DNA of 64,000 bases from Fructilactobacillus carniphilus (GCF_024029675.1 NZ_CP097121.1:1364001-1428000); one strand, 5' to 3'; positions 25,598 through 33,815 are shown, counted from the stretch's first letter. The notes: generated by a model from the letters alone, not told the origin. Translations and numbers: made by a program.

Positions 25598-26323
25598 GTG
25601 GCTGATTTAGTGTATCAAAAAGTAATGAAAAAACTGAAAGAACAAATTCGGAGCGGCCAGTTTACGAATAATCGTTTGCCCGACGAGCGAACCCTCAGCG
25701 AAACGTATCAGGTTAGTCGGAGTTCGATTAAACGAGCTCTTAGTATTTTGGCCCAACAGGGGGTCATCTTTAAAAAGCGGGGGTCGGGGACCTTTGTAAA
25801 CCCGTTGTACTTAAAGAACAAATCGATCTTTCGCTATGAGGGTTCCAACCTGGGGATTACCAACAACCTGAAAACGGAGGGGTATGAACCGAGCATTCGG
25901 GTGTTGGATTTTCAGGTGATTCCCGCGCCCACTGAGGTAAAGGAAAGTTTGTTTTTACAGGACGAAGAGTTTGTCTACGAGATTAAACGGCTCCGCTTAC
26001 TAAATGACCAGGCGATTATCATCGAAACTAGTTACATTCCAATTAAGATTGCGCCGGCGTTGACCAGAGAAATCGTGGCCGGGTCTTTGTTTGCTTACTT
26101 TGCCAAGGAATTGCATCATACCGGAACTAAGGCGGTGATGTCGTTAAAGGTCGAGCCGAGCAATGCTAACGATCAGGAACTGTTGCATTTGACCGTGACC
26201 GAACCGGTTGGTATCATGGAAGGTATTTTTTTCCTGGATAACGGGACGCCGTTTGAACTGTCGAAGATGCGGGTTCACTACTCCTACTTCAGCTATAACA
26301 CCTTTGTGGACCTACCCAACTAG
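25598..26323 (+). CDS. GntR/HutC-family transcriptional regulator
   Basis: A 241-residue HutC-type GntR regulator. The winged-helix domain (about 1-70) has L-P-D-E-R-T-L-S-E-T-Y-Q-V-S-R-S-S-I-K-R-A-L. The UTRA ligand-binding domain (about 85-235) has Y-E-I-K-R-L-R-L-L-N and I-I-I-E-T-S-Y-I-P. GTG 25598 is nine bases after GAGGT and is preferred to TTG 25592, which is too close. UTRA domains usually bind sugar phosphates or small metabolites. The gene lies just upstream of xfp in the same direction, and a near-perfect palindrome sits in between, so control of phosphoketolase is the obvious inference. Confidence 0.87.
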   Translation: MADLVYQKVMKKLKEQIRSGQFTNNRLPDERTLSETYQVSRSSIKRALSILAQQGVIFKKRGSGTFVNPLYLKNKSIFRYEGSNLGITNNLKTEGYEPSIRVLDFQVIPAPTEVKESLFLQDEEFVYEIKRLRLLNDQAIIIETSYIPIKIAPALTREIVAGSLFAYFAKELHHTGTKAVMSLKVEPSNANDQELLHLTVTEPVGIMEGIFFLDNGTPFELSKMRVHYSYFSYNTFVDLPN

Positions 26324-26351
26324 GGGGAAATAATTTGGTTAAATTTCCATA

Positions 26352-26369
26352 AATTGATACGTACCAATT
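26352..26369. promoter_or_regulatory. Near-perfect palindrome upstream of the xfp -35, candidate GntR operator
   Basis: AATTGATACGTACCAATT is an 18-bp palindrome with one mismatched pair, centred on ACGT and ending 10 bases before the -35. Its size and symmetry suit a HutC-type dimer. Assignment to the adjacent regulator is inferred. Confidence 0.55.
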
Positions 26370-26379
26370 GCTGAATTGT

Positions 26380-26407
26380 TTGACTTTTCAATAAAAGTTG
26401 TTAAGAT
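26380..26407 (+). promoter_or_regulatory. Promoter of xfp
   Basis: TTGACT (26380-26385), a 16-base spacer and TAAGAT (26402-26407), giving a leader of about 80 bases. Within it GAGTGCG (26421-26427) can pair with CGCATTC (26436-26442). The same two promoter hexamers precede mleA. Confidence 0.65.
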
Positions 26408-26494
26408 AGATGTTGTAGTTGAGTGCGTATGAGAGCGCATTCAGACTGTTTCTTCAGCCGTTAGGTTGATAATATTAAAAAGGAGTGTTATTGC

Positions 26495-28891
26495 ATGTCA
26501 GTAGATTATGATTCAAAAGAATACCTTGACAGAATGAAGCAATACTGGAACACTGCCAACTACTTATCAGTTGGTCAATTGTTCTTACGTGCCAATCCTT
26601 TACTTAAGGAACCCTTAACCGCAGATGACGTTAAGGTTAAACCAATTGGACATTGGGGTACGATTTCATCTCAAAACTTTATTTACACCCATTTAAACCG
26701 TGTAATTAACAAATACGACCTCAACATGTTCTACATTGAAGGTTCTGGTCACGGTGGCCAAGTAATGGTTTCTAACTCATACATTGATGGAAGCTATTCT
26801 GACATTTACCCAGAAATCACCCAAGACGAAAAGGGTATGGCTAAGTTGTTCAAACAATTCTCCTTCCCAGGTGGAATTGCTTCTCACGCTGCCCCAGAAA
26901 CCCCAGGTTCAATCCACGAAGGTGGAGAATTAGGTTACTCACTTTCTCACGGGGTTGGTGCTATCTTGGATAACCCAGATGTAATCGCTGCCGTTGAAAT
27001 CGGTGATGGTGAATCTGAAACTGGTCCTTTAGCTGGTTCGTGGTTCTCAAGCAGCTTCATTAACCCAGTTACTGACGGTGCTGCACTTCCAATTATTAAC
27101 TTGAACGGTTTCAAGATTGCTAACCCAACAATCTTCAACCGGACTTCTGACGAAGACTTACAAAAATACTTTGAAGGTTTAGGTTGGAAGCCATACTTCG
27201 TTGAAACGAACGAACCTCACGGAACTGACGTTGACGAAGCTAACGAAAAATTAGCTAAAGCAATGGATGCTGCCATCGAAGACATTCAAGCCATTCAAAA
27301 GAACGCTCGTGAAAACGAAACTGCTGAAACAGCAACTCGTCCACAATGGCCAATGATCATCTTCCGTTCCCCTAAGGGTTGGACTGGTCCAAAGGAAAAT
27401 CCAGAAGGCTTACCAATCGAAGGTTCTTTCCGTGCTCACCAAGTTCCATTGTCATTAAGTTCTGACAACATGGAAACTGCTGACGAATTTGTTAAATGGA
27501 TGGAAAGCTACAAACCAGAAGAATCATTTAACGAAGACGGTTCTATCAAGGAAGAATTGGTAGAATTAGCACCTAAGGGCGACAAGCGGATGTCAGTTAA
27601 CCCAATTACTAACGGTGGAATTGACCCGCAACCATTAGACTTGCCTGATTACAAAAACTACGCTGTTGACGTTCAAACTCCAGGTGCTACTGAAGCAATG
27701 GACATGGTCGTTTGGTCTGACTGGGTTCGTGACACAATGAAGAAGAACCCGAACAACTTCCGGGCCTTTGGACCTGATGAAGCTTGGTCAAACCGGCTTT
27801 GGGGTGTCTTTGAAACCACTAACCGTCAATGGGAACGTCAAATCGACGAACCATACGACGAACACATGGCTCACTACGGTCGGATTATTGATTCGCAATT
27901 ATCCGAACACGATGACGAAGGTTGGTTAGAAGGTTACGTCTTAACTGGTCGTCACGGTTTCTTTGCAACTTACGAAGCCTTTGGTCGAGTAGTGGACTCC
28001 ATGCTGACCCAACACTTCAAGTGGTTACGGAAAGCTTCAGAAATGAAGTGGAGAAAACAATACCCATCATTGAACTTCATTGATTCGTCAACTGTTTTCC
28101 AACAAGACCACAATGGTTACACTCACCAAGACCCAGGTATGATTACTCACTTGGCTGAAAAGAAACCAGCTTTCATCCGGGAATACTTCCCAGCTGATGC
28201 TAACACGTTATTAGCTACTGCTGACGTTGCTTTCTCAGATTACGAAAAGATTAACTTGATCACCACTTCAAAACACCCACGTCCACAATGGTTTAACATT
28301 GACGAAGCTACTGATTTAGTTCACAACGGACTTGGTAAGGTAGAATGGGCTTCAACTGACAACGGTGAAAAGCCTGACATCGTCATTGCTTCTGCCGGAG
28401 TTGAACCAACGCTGGAAGCATTAGCTGCCATTTCAATCTTGCACAAGAGCTTCCCAGACTTGAAGATTCGGTTTATCAACGTGGTTGACTTATTGAAGTT
28501 ACGGAGTCCTAAGTTTGACCCTCGTGGCTTGAGTGATGCTGAATTTAACAGCTACTTCACCACTGATACTCCAGTTCTGTTTGCCTTCCACGGTTTCGAA
28601 GACATCATCAGAACCATCTTCTTTGACCGTGCTAACCACAATGTTGATGTTCACGGTTACCGTGAAAACGGTGATATCACTACTCCATTCGACATGCGGG
28701 TCTTGAACCAATTAGACCGGTTCGACCTTGCTAAGGATGTTGTTGAAAACGTGCCTGGTTTAGCTGAAAAGCACCCAGAATTCATCCAAAAGATGAACGC
28801 TATGGTAGACAAGCACAACCGTTACATCCGCGAAGTTGGTACTGATTTACCAGAAGTAACAAACTGGAAATGGGAACCATTAAACAAGTAA
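26495..28891 (+). CDS. xfp: Xylulose-5-phosphate/fructose-6-phosphate phosphoketolase
   Basis: A 798-residue thiamin diphosphate enzyme, full length for the family. Conserved segments include I-G-H-W-G-T near 52, G-S-G-H-G-G-Q near 84, the ThDP-binding G-D-G-E-S-E-T-G-P, and [20 protein letters not shown] [15 protein letters not shown]. It splits xylulose 5-phosphate with phosphate into acetyl phosphate and glyceraldehyde 3-phosphate, the key step of heterolactic fermentation. Codon choice is more uniform than in the neighbouring genes (mostly GGT, CCA, AAC, GAA), as expected of a highly expressed gene. It is a single-gene unit with its own promoter and terminator. Confidence 0.96.
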   Translation: MSVDYDSKEYLDRMKQYWNTANYLSVGQLFLRANPLLKEPLTADDVKVKPIGHWGTISSQNFIYTHLNRVINKYDLNMFYIEGSGHGGQVMVSNSYIDGSYSDIYPEITQDEKGMAKLFKQFSFPGGIASHAAPETPGSIHEGGELGYSLSHGVGAILDNPDVIAAVEIGDGESETGPLAGSWFSSSFINPVTDGAALPIINLNGFKIANPTIFNRTSDEDLQKYFEGLGWKPYFVETNEPHGTDVDEANEKLAKAMDAAIEDIQAIQKNARENETAETATRPQWPMIIFRSPKGWTGPKENPEGLPIEGSFRAHQVPLSLSSDNMETADEFVKWMESYKPEESFNEDGSIKEELVELAPKGDKRMSVNPITNGGIDPQPLDLPDYKNYAVDVQTPGATEAMDMVVWSDWVRDTMKKNPNNFRAFGPDEAWSNRLWGVFETTNRQWERQIDEPYDEHMAHYGRIIDSQLSEHDDEGWLEGYVLTGRHGFFATYEAFGRVVDSMLTQHFKWLRKASEMKWRKQYPSLNFIDSSTVFQQDHNGYTHQDPGMITHLAEKKPAFIREYFPADANTLLATADVAFSDYEKINLITTSKHPRPQWFNIDEATDLVHNGLGKVEWASTDNGEKPDIVIASAGVEPTLEALAAISILHKSFPDLKIRFINVVDLLKLRSPKFDPRGLSDAEFNSYFTTDTPVLFAFHGFEDIIRTIFFDRANHNVDVHGYRENGDITTPFDMRVLNQLDRFDLAKDVVENVPGLAEKHPEFIQKMNAMVDKHNRYIREVGTDLPEVTNWKWEPLNK

Positions 28892-28956
28892 TGATTGCCT
28901 AAGTTTGTAGGGGAGAACAAAAAACTCTCTTTTATAACAAATATAGTTTTTAATGA

Positions 28957-28992
28957 AAAATGCCGATACTTTAATTAGTATCGGCATTTTTT
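28957..28992 (+). terminator. Terminator of xfp
   Basis: AATGCCGATACT/AGTATCGGCATT, a perfect 12-bp stem around TTAATT, with flanking A and T runs. It may also serve the minus-strand toxin locus. Confidence 0.9.
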
Positions 28993-29031
28993 GTAGATAA
29001 AGTTATAGCTGGAGAAAGCAATCAGGTAACC

Positions 29032-29313
29032 TTAAATTCTAGTGATTTTTTCGATTTCCTTTTTGCTGACTGCTTGGACCTTTTTTGACCATTTTCCTTT
29101 GATGGCAGTATCAATTTTCGAGCTTAAACTATCTAATTTGCTTGTAACCCTTGCTTCCTCATGTTTAACTTCATTAATCTTTCTTTTATAGCGATGGCTA
29201 GCTGTACTTACTGCTCCACTACCAATGTACTGAACTAGCTGTCGTTCTAATTTTTTCTCTGCATCCTTAATCATTTTAGCATCTAGAATTGGATCATCTA
29301 ACATTGTCATCAT
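29032..29313 (-). CDS. Small helical protein, TlaA-like partner of the lipase effector (second)
   Basis: Up to 93 residues (the second or third Met is also possible, and the ribosome binding site is weak). It is all-helical in character and rich in Lys and Glu, with heptad-like spacing (E-A-R-V-T-S-K-L-D-S-L-S-S-K-I-D) and no signal peptide. It is the last gene of the minus-strand cluster, 21 bases after the previous one. In the S. aureus TslA system, two small helical-hairpin proteins (TlaA1, TlaA2) bind the C-terminal targeting domain and allow type VII secretion. Size, order and helical nature match that arrangement. Sequence similarity to TlaA was not tested. Confidence 0.6.
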   Translation of the reverse strand: MMTMLDDPILDAKMIKDAEKKLERQLVQYIGSGAVSTASHRYKRKINEVKHEEARVTSKLDSLSSKIDTAIKGKWSKKVQAVSKKEIEKITRI

Positions 29314-29334
29314 TGGCTCATTTCATTATTTAAT

Positions 29335-29670
29335 CTATTGGTCTTCTAATTCATCTAATTGTTTGTTCAATTCTTTTTGTTGTAATTGAAACTCATCGTC
29401 TAATTTAATTTCAGCTTGATTCCGCTGGCGCATAATCGTGTCACCAAATTCAGCAAACAAATAACCAGCCTTATTTTTAATTTCATCCGGTAATTGCAAC
29501 GAAACTAACAGATGATAAACACTATCGTGTTGTCTATTTAGATATTGGGTTCCTTGTTGATACGCACTAAAAATTTCATCCTGTTTTTGATGATATTCTT
29601 GCTTTAAATCATCCAATTTAGTTTCGCATTGTTCTTTTGCTTTGTAATTTTTTCTAGAATCTGAACTCAT
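29335..29670 (-). CDS. Small coiled-coil protein, TlaA/Lap-like partner (first)
   Basis: A 111-residue hydrophilic helical protein with a Gln/Glu/Lys-rich coiled coil at each end (residues 10-45 and 80-111) and a short hydrophobic middle (V-Y-H-L-L-V-S-L-Q-L-P). That is the hairpin pattern of Lap, WXG100-like and TlaA targeting proteins. Its start overlaps the stop of the upstream helical-domain gene (ATGA, 29670-29667), indicating translational coupling and probably fixed stoichiometry. Together with the next gene it would form the secretion complex around the effector's C-terminal domain. Confidence 0.65.
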   Translation of the reverse strand: MSSDSRKNYKAKEQCETKLDDLKQEYHQKQDEIFSAYQQGTQYLNRQHDSVYHLLVSLQLPDEIKNKAGYLFAEFGDTIMRQRNQAEIKLDDEFQLQQKELNKQLDELEDQ

Positions 29671-30209
29671 AAATGAAATTCCTTTGCTAACTGATTGTCA
29701 CTAGCGATCACTTCATTAATTCCCTGTTGAACTTTACTTGCCCACTCGGTGAATTTATTTCGCAAAGTTCGGGCTTTGGTAATTCTTCGATTAGCATCCT
29801 GTTCATACTTTCCTACGATACTATGATAATTAGCGCCATTATCATTTAAACAACTCATTACTTCATCTGAAGATAAATTAGGAGCAGCCATCATACTTTG
29901 TTCTTTAAATTTTTGCCAATATGATTTTTGCGCGCTAACGGCATTGTGCAGTTTATTAATAATCGCATCAAGACTTTCCGTGGCACCATCTCTAATTGCA
30001 GTAGTTAAAGCCATTGCTGCCGCTGCATCTAACATAATCTTATCCGCATCAGTTAACGCTCCACTGCTTTGCAAATCATGGTATTCATCTTGAAGCAAAC
30101 GTAATTTTAAATCAAATTTTTGAAATGGACTAGCAACGACTTGTCCGGTTCTATGCTCAAAATGGTAACTATCAAGGAAATGTCCATTAATAATACCCAT
30201 TAAACCCAT
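29667..30209 (-). CDS. Helical LXG-like targeting domain, in frame with the upstream lipase
   Basis: A 180-residue frame with a Gly-rich hydrophobic start (M-G-L-M-G-I-I-N-G-H-F-L-D-S-Y-H-F) and then long amphipathic helices (a 40-residue helix near 35-80 and another near 125-175). It lies in the same frame as the lipase and is separated only by an amber TAG and seven codons (S-K-D-G-K-S-F). The most economical reading is that lipase and helical region were, or still are, one protein of about 443 residues. This gives the reverse LXG order: toxin first, helical targeting domain last. Its own ribosome binding site is poor, so it may rely on readthrough, re-initiation, or be non-functional. Confidence 0.65.
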   Translation of the reverse strand: MGLMGIINGHFLDSYHFEHRTGQVVASPFQKFDLKLRLLQDEYHDLQSSGALTDADKIMLDAAAAMALTTAIRDGATESLDAIINKLHNAVSAQKSYWQKFKEQSMMAAPNLSSDEVMSCLNDNGANYHSIVGKYEQDANRRITKARTLRNKFTEWASKVQQGINEVIASDNQLAKEFHL

Positions 30210-30230
30210 AAAACTTTTCCCATCTTTTGA

Positions 30231-30998
30231 CTAAAACTCGCTTACTGAGAAATATTTACCTAAATGAGTAGAATCTTGCCAGTTACTAATCACATCAGAA
30301 CTATGATAATAATCTTTAAACATATCAGGATGCTTTTTGATATAATCCAAGTCTTTACTTGACAGGTTACTTGTTGGATCAGCACTAGAAAAAGCCGTCA
30401 TGGGGAAGTGATGTTTAGCAGCCAAATAAAAGATTAATGCTCCTCCTAAAGAATGCCCGGTTCCATGCTTAATATCGTTTGCTGAAAAGCCTTTCTGCTT
30501 TAACTTACTAACGGTATTATTATAAAAACGGTTTGCTACAGAAAACTGTGATTTCCCAGACTTAGTGGCACCTGCTCCATAGTTTCGAACCGGATGTTTT
30601 AGTTGTCTCTTCATTGAATTCACGACCATAAATTCAAGAATTCCCTTTTTTGACGTAAACATTGATGTTTTCCATATAAAAGTGTCAATGGCATTCTGAG
30701 CTTCAGGAATCTGAGTTGCATCGGTAAAATCATCTTTAACATCCATCGCATTTGTCCCGGCAATTGCAATCTGAATGTTATGATAATCGGGTTTCCCATT
30801 CACATAGGGAGCCACTGCCATCCCTTGAAATCCAGTTTTTTTATCATCTAAAGCATTAATAACTTTATATTGCTGTTTAGTTTTATCTATAAAAACACGA
30901 CCCGAACGTATAGATTTTTTTCCAAATTTAGATGCATCAACTCTATAGGACCAGTTGCTTAGTTCATTATTTTGTTGATCAGTTAACGGTACGTTCAT
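30231..30998 (-). CDS. Class 3-type lipase, toxin domain of a TslA-like type VII effector
   Basis: A 255-residue alpha/beta hydrolase with the nucleophile elbow G-H-S-L-G-G at 181-186 (Ser183). D235 (S-S-D-V-I-S) and H245 (T-H-L-G-K) are the likely remaining triad members. An N-terminal L-T-D-Q-Q-N stretch and an I-A-I-A-G-T-N segment near 76-83 fit phospholipase-like secreted lipases, yet no signal peptide is present. The start overlaps the preceding DUF1433-like gene by ATGA. After residue 255 an amber codon (30233-30231) interrupts the frame, which continues into a helical domain. The proposed role is an antibacterial or anti-membrane phospholipase secreted by type VII secretion. The fold call is firm; the system assignment is by architecture. 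Confidence 0.75.
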   Translation of the reverse strand: MNVPLTDQQNNELSNWSYRVDASKFGKKSIRSGRVFIDKTKQQYKVINALDDKKTGFQGMAVAPYVNGKPDYHNIQIAIAGTNAMDVKDDFTDATQIPEAQNAIDTFIWKTSMFTSKKGILEFMVVNSMKRQLKHPVRNYGAGATKSGKSQFSVANRFYNNTVSKLKQKGFSANDIKHGTGHSLGGALIFYLAAKHHFPMTAFSSADPTSNLSSKDLDYIKKHPDMFKDYYHSSDVISNWQDSTHLGKYFSVSEF

Positions 30999-31420
30999 CG
31001 TTTATCCTCTTCATAGTTATACTTGATTTTTATCTGATTAAAGTCACTTTTGCCTTTTTTAACATTCAATTTTCCCAGTTCACTGGCATAAGGTTTCTTG
31101 TCGTTAGCAATATCCATCTGATACATAGAAATATCATTTGATACATATCCATTAATATAGTAAACCCATTCAATGTACCCCATAGGGGAGACTGAATATT
31201 TATCAAATTCAACCGACTTTATACCGGCATAGTTATTTGCCAGATCTTCCACAATTTCTGTTTCATACTTTTTTAAAGCTTTTCGCTTTTCCTCATTTTC
31301 AATGGCCACTTTTCTTTGATGTTCTTGCACTTGATGAACTCCTCCAACTCCTAAAATTATGAGTAAAACTACTATTATCAAAATATATATAGTTGAAAAT
31401 TTACTTTTTTCCTTTTTCAT
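30995..31420 (-). CDS. DUF1433-like membrane-anchored immunity protein (copy paired with the lipase)
   Basis: A 141-residue protein: a Lys-rich N-terminus, one membrane segment (about 10-30, I-Y-I-L-I-I-V-V-L-L-I-I-L), a basic helix, then the DUF1433 signature I-K-S-V-E-F-D-K-Y followed by P-M-G and Y-I-N-G-Y. The start at 31420 follows AGAAGG and aligns with the other three copies; an upstream ATG would add an unlikely tail. In S. aureus the lipase TslA is neutralised by TilA-type surface lipoproteins. Here the anchor is a transmembrane helix with no lipobox Cys. Four copies occur in tandem. This one is directly coupled to the full lipase gene, so it is the best candidate for its cognate immunity protein. 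Confidence 0.65.
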   Translation of the reverse strand: MKKEKSKFSTIYILIIVVLLIILGVGGVHQVQEHQRKVAIENEEKRKALKKYETEIVEDLANNYAGIKSVEFDKYSVSPMGYIEWVYYINGYVSNDISMYQMDIANDKKPYASELGKLNVKKGKSDFNQIKIKYNYEEDKR

Positions 31421-31596
31421 ATTGGACCTTCTTTTAAATAAATTATGTGAAAAATAAGCAGTCAACTGCTTAATCATATTGTAACATTTTTAATATAAAA
31501 ATGAATTCTCAATTATAACTTTCGAATGCCAAATTTAGTGGATGATGAACAATAAATGAAAGTTTCCAAACCAAAAAAGATTTGAGCTGTTGAAAT

Positions 31597-31874
31597 TTAG
31601 ATTACATTGGTTGAAATTTCATTAACATTCGTCCCGGCAATCGCAATTTGAATGTTATGATAATCACGGTGCCCATTTACATAGGGAGCCATTGCCATTC
31701 CTTGAAATCCAGTTTTTTATCATCTAAAGTATTAGTAACTTTATATTTTTGGTTACTTTTGTCTGTTAAAACCATACCCGCACGTATAGCTTCTTTTCCA
31801 GTTTTAGCTACATCAACATCATAAGACCTATCACTTAAATATCTATTCTGTTGATCCGTTAATGGCATGCTCAT
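31597..31874 (-). pseudogene. Truncated, frameshifted second copy of the lipase gene
   Basis: The first 55 or so codons (M-S-M-P-L-T-D-Q-Q-N...L-D-D-K-K) match the N-terminus of the full lipase. A T run has six residues here against seven in the intact gene, so the frame is lost. In the corrected frame the similarity continues through P-Y-V-N-G and I-Q-I-A-I-A-G-T-N, corresponding to lipase residue 83, and then ends. Unrelated sequence and a TAA at 31599-31597 follow. It overlaps the stop of the neighbouring DUF1433-like gene by ATGA, as the intact pair does. It is a remnant of a second toxin whose immunity gene has been kept. Confidence 0.8.
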
Positions 31875-32296
31875 CGTTGATCCTCTTCGTAGTTATACTT
31901 GATTTTGATCTGCTTAAAATCACTTTTGCCTTTTTTGACGTTCAAATCACCTAGTCGACAAGCATATGGTTTTTTATCATCGTCATACATTAGGTATGAC
32001 GAAGGTTGCTTAGGATTATATCCATTAACATAGTAAAACCATTGCACTCCTCCCATGGGTGAAACCATATATTTATCAAATTCAACCGATTTTATGCCGG
32101 CATAGTTATTTGCTAAATCTTCTACAATCTCTGTTTCATACTTCTTCAAAGCTTTTCGCTTTTGCTCATTTTCAATGGCCACTTTTCTTTGATGTTCTTG
32201 AACTTTCTTAACCCCTCCGATGCCTAAAATGGTCAATAATCCTACTGTAATTAAAAGGCAGATAATGGAAAATTTTTTGCTCTTCTTTTTTTTCAT
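31871..32296 (-). CDS. DUF1433-like membrane-anchored immunity paralogue 2
   Basis: A 141-residue protein, nearly identical to paralogue 3 in the first 75 and last 30 residues (K-K-Y-E-T-E-I-V-E-D-L-A-N and G-K-S-D-F-K-Q-I-K-I-K-Y-N). It differs in the middle (G-G-V-Q-W-F-Y-Y-V-N-G-Y-N-P-K-Q and after). Variation limited to the presumed toxin-facing region is typical of polymorphic immunity families. It has one transmembrane segment near residues 9-28 and no lipobox. It is coupled by ATGA to the truncated lipase remnant, and is therefore now an orphan immunity gene. Confidence 0.62.
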   Translation of the reverse strand: MKKKKSKKFSIICLLITVGLLTILGIGGVKKVQEHQRKVAIENEQKRKALKKYETEIVEDLANNYAGIKSVEFDKYMVSPMGGVQWFYYVNGYNPKQPSSYLMYDDDKKPYACRLGDLNVKKGKSDFKQIKIKYNYEEDQR

Positions 32297-32480
32297 ACTG
32301 AACCTTCTTCTGATTAGTTTATATAATAAAACAAACTACAATTTAAACTGATTATTAAAGTTCGATCATAATTAGTTTATTATAAAACAGTTATCTATAT
32401 TTTATTTTGTATATTTTTTAGTTTTAGATGAATAAAAATAACAAGCTAGCTGAGCTATGACCCATAAATTAAAGCTATGC

Positions 32481-32909
32481 TCATCGCTGCTCCTCTTCAT
32501 AGTTATATTTGATTTTTATCTGCTTAAAGTCACTTTTTCCTTTTTTAACGTTCAATTTTCCTAGTTCACTGGCATATGGTTTCTTGTCATTAACAACATC
32601 CATTTGATACGTAGAAGCATCATTTGGTTTATATCCATTAATATAGTAATTCCATTCAATAGATCCCATGGGTAAAATTTCATACTTATCAAATTCAACC
32701 GACTTTATACCGGCATATTTATTTGCTAAATCTTCTACAATCTCTGTTTCATATTTCTTCAAAGCTTTTCGCTTTTGCTCATTTTCAATGGCCACTTTTC
32801 TTTGATGTTCTTGAACTTGATGAACTCCTCCAACCCCTAAAATGGTCAATAATCCTACTGCAATTAAAAGGCAGATAATGGAAAATTTTTTGCTCTTCTT
32901 TTTTTTCAT
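32481..32909 (-). CDS. DUF1433-like membrane-anchored immunity paralogue 3
   Basis: A 142-residue copy with the same plan: M-K-K-K-K-S-K, one membrane span, a basic helix (Q-E-H-Q-R-K-V-A-I-E-N-E), then I-K-S-V-E-F-D-K-Y-E-I-L-P-M-G and Y-Y-I-N-G-Y. Its stop overlaps the start of a vestigial frame of a few codons beginning M-S-I-A, which corresponds to the start of the lost lipase gene and lies behind the same GAGGAGCAGCG ribosome binding site. The ~180-bp spacer that follows is almost identical to the one beyond the next copy. Confidence 0.62.
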   Translation of the reverse strand: MKKKKSKKFSIICLLIAVGLLTILGVGGVHQVQEHQRKVAIENEQKRKALKKYETEIVEDLANKYAGIKSVEFDKYEILPMGSIEWNYYINGYKPNDASTYQMDVVNDKKPYASELGKLNVKKGKSDFKQIKIKYNYEEEQR

Positions 32910-33093
32910 ACCGAACCTTCTTCTGATTAGCTTATATAATAAAACAAACGATAATTTAAATTGATTGTTAAAATTTTATCATAATTAATTTATTATAAAA
33001 TAGTTATCTATATTTTGTTTTGTATATTTTTTAGTTTTAGATGAATAAACATAACAAGATAGCTGAGCTATAACCCATAAATTAAAGCTATGC

Positions 33094-33516
33094 TCATCGC
33101 TGCTCCTCTTCATAGTTATATTTAATTTTTATCTGCTTAAAGTCACTTTTTCCTTTTTTGACATTTAACTTTCCAATTATGCTTGAATATGGTTTCTTGT
33201 CGTCAACATCCATTTGATACAAAGAAACATCATTAGTTTTATATCCATTGATATAGTAAATCCATTCGACGGTTCCCATAGGGGAAACTGAATATTTATC
33301 AAATTCAACCGACTTTATACCGGCATAGTTATTCGCCAAATCTTCCACAATTTCTGTTTCGTACTTCTTCAAAGCTTTCCGTTTTTCCGCTTTTTCAATG
33401 GCAACTTTATGCTGATGTTTTTGTACTTGCTTAACTCCACCAGCTCCTAAAATTATGAGTAGAAATACTATTATTAAAATATAGATGGTTGAAAATTTAC
33501 TTTTTTGTTTTTTCAT
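33094..33516 (-). CDS. DUF1433-like membrane-anchored immunity paralogue 4
   Basis: A 140-residue protein, the most upstream gene of the minus-strand locus. ATG 33516 follows AGAAGGTCCCGT and gives the N-terminus shared by the family (M-K-K-Q-K-S-K-F-S-T-I-Y-I-L). It has one transmembrane helix, I-K-S-V-E-F-D-K-Y-S-V-S-P-M-G and Y-Y-I-N-G-Y-K. The N-terminal half resembles copy 1, while the downstream spacer resembles that of copy 3, suggesting recombination among copies. Its stop also overlaps a vestigial lipase start. A TATAAT-like sequence lies in the A+T-rich DNA just upstream (33550 region). Confidence 0.62.
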   Translation of the reverse strand: MKKQKSKFSTIYILIIVFLLIILGAGGVKQVQKHQHKVAIEKAEKRKALKKYETEIVEDLANNYAGIKSVEFDKYSVSPMGTVEWIYYINGYKTNDVSLYQMDVDDKKPYSSIIGKLNVKKGKSDFKQIKIKYNYEEEQR

Positions 33517-33752
33517 ACGGGACCTTCTTTTAATCAAATTATAATTATAATAAAAACTAAATACATTTTAATATAGTTCAAAAGGAAATCAAAATTTTAA
33601 TTAATACTGCTACGGTTAGCAAAAATAGTTTCGTCTCAATAGTGAAAGCAGAATTTTAAGGTTAACTAAATGGTAAAGCAGGTGAAGTTGTCATTACGAA
33701 TGATTATGTCCGTTAAATGATTCGAAGGGGGTTGAAAAGGATAATAATCAGT

Positions 33753-33781
33753 TTGACAGCCTTGGATTTTCGTGTTTTAAT
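33753..33781 (+). promoter_or_regulatory. Promoter of the aromatic amino acid operon
   Basis: A perfect TTGACA (33753-33758), a 17-base spacer and TTTAAT (33776-33781). Transcription would begin near 33788, a few bases before the ribosome binding site of the leader peptide. Nothing else is seen between 33538 and 33752. Confidence 0.8.
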
Positions 33782-33815
33782 AAAGCCATCATCTTTTCAG
33801 AAAGGAATTAAACTC

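Larger units (their letters stand above)
31871..33093 (-). repeat. Two tandem ~610-bp immunity units
   Basis: Unit 31871-32480 (610 bp) and unit 32481-33093 (613 bp) each contain one DUF1433-like gene and a highly similar A+T-rich spacer. The spacer shares long stretches such as the T-rich block around 32400-32430 and 33005-33035. A partial third unit (33094-33537) lies next to them and a more diverged fourth (30995-31420) precedes the lipase. The arrangement points to repeated duplication followed by loss of toxin sequence. Confidence 0.8.

Noticed and set aside
31871-33093. CRISPR-like repeat array
   Set aside because: The repeats are ~610-bp gene duplications, not short direct repeats with spacers.
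29032-33537. Prophage or transposon insertion
   Set aside because: The region is A+T-rich and unlike its neighbours, but no integrase, transposase, phage structural gene or terminal repeats are seen.
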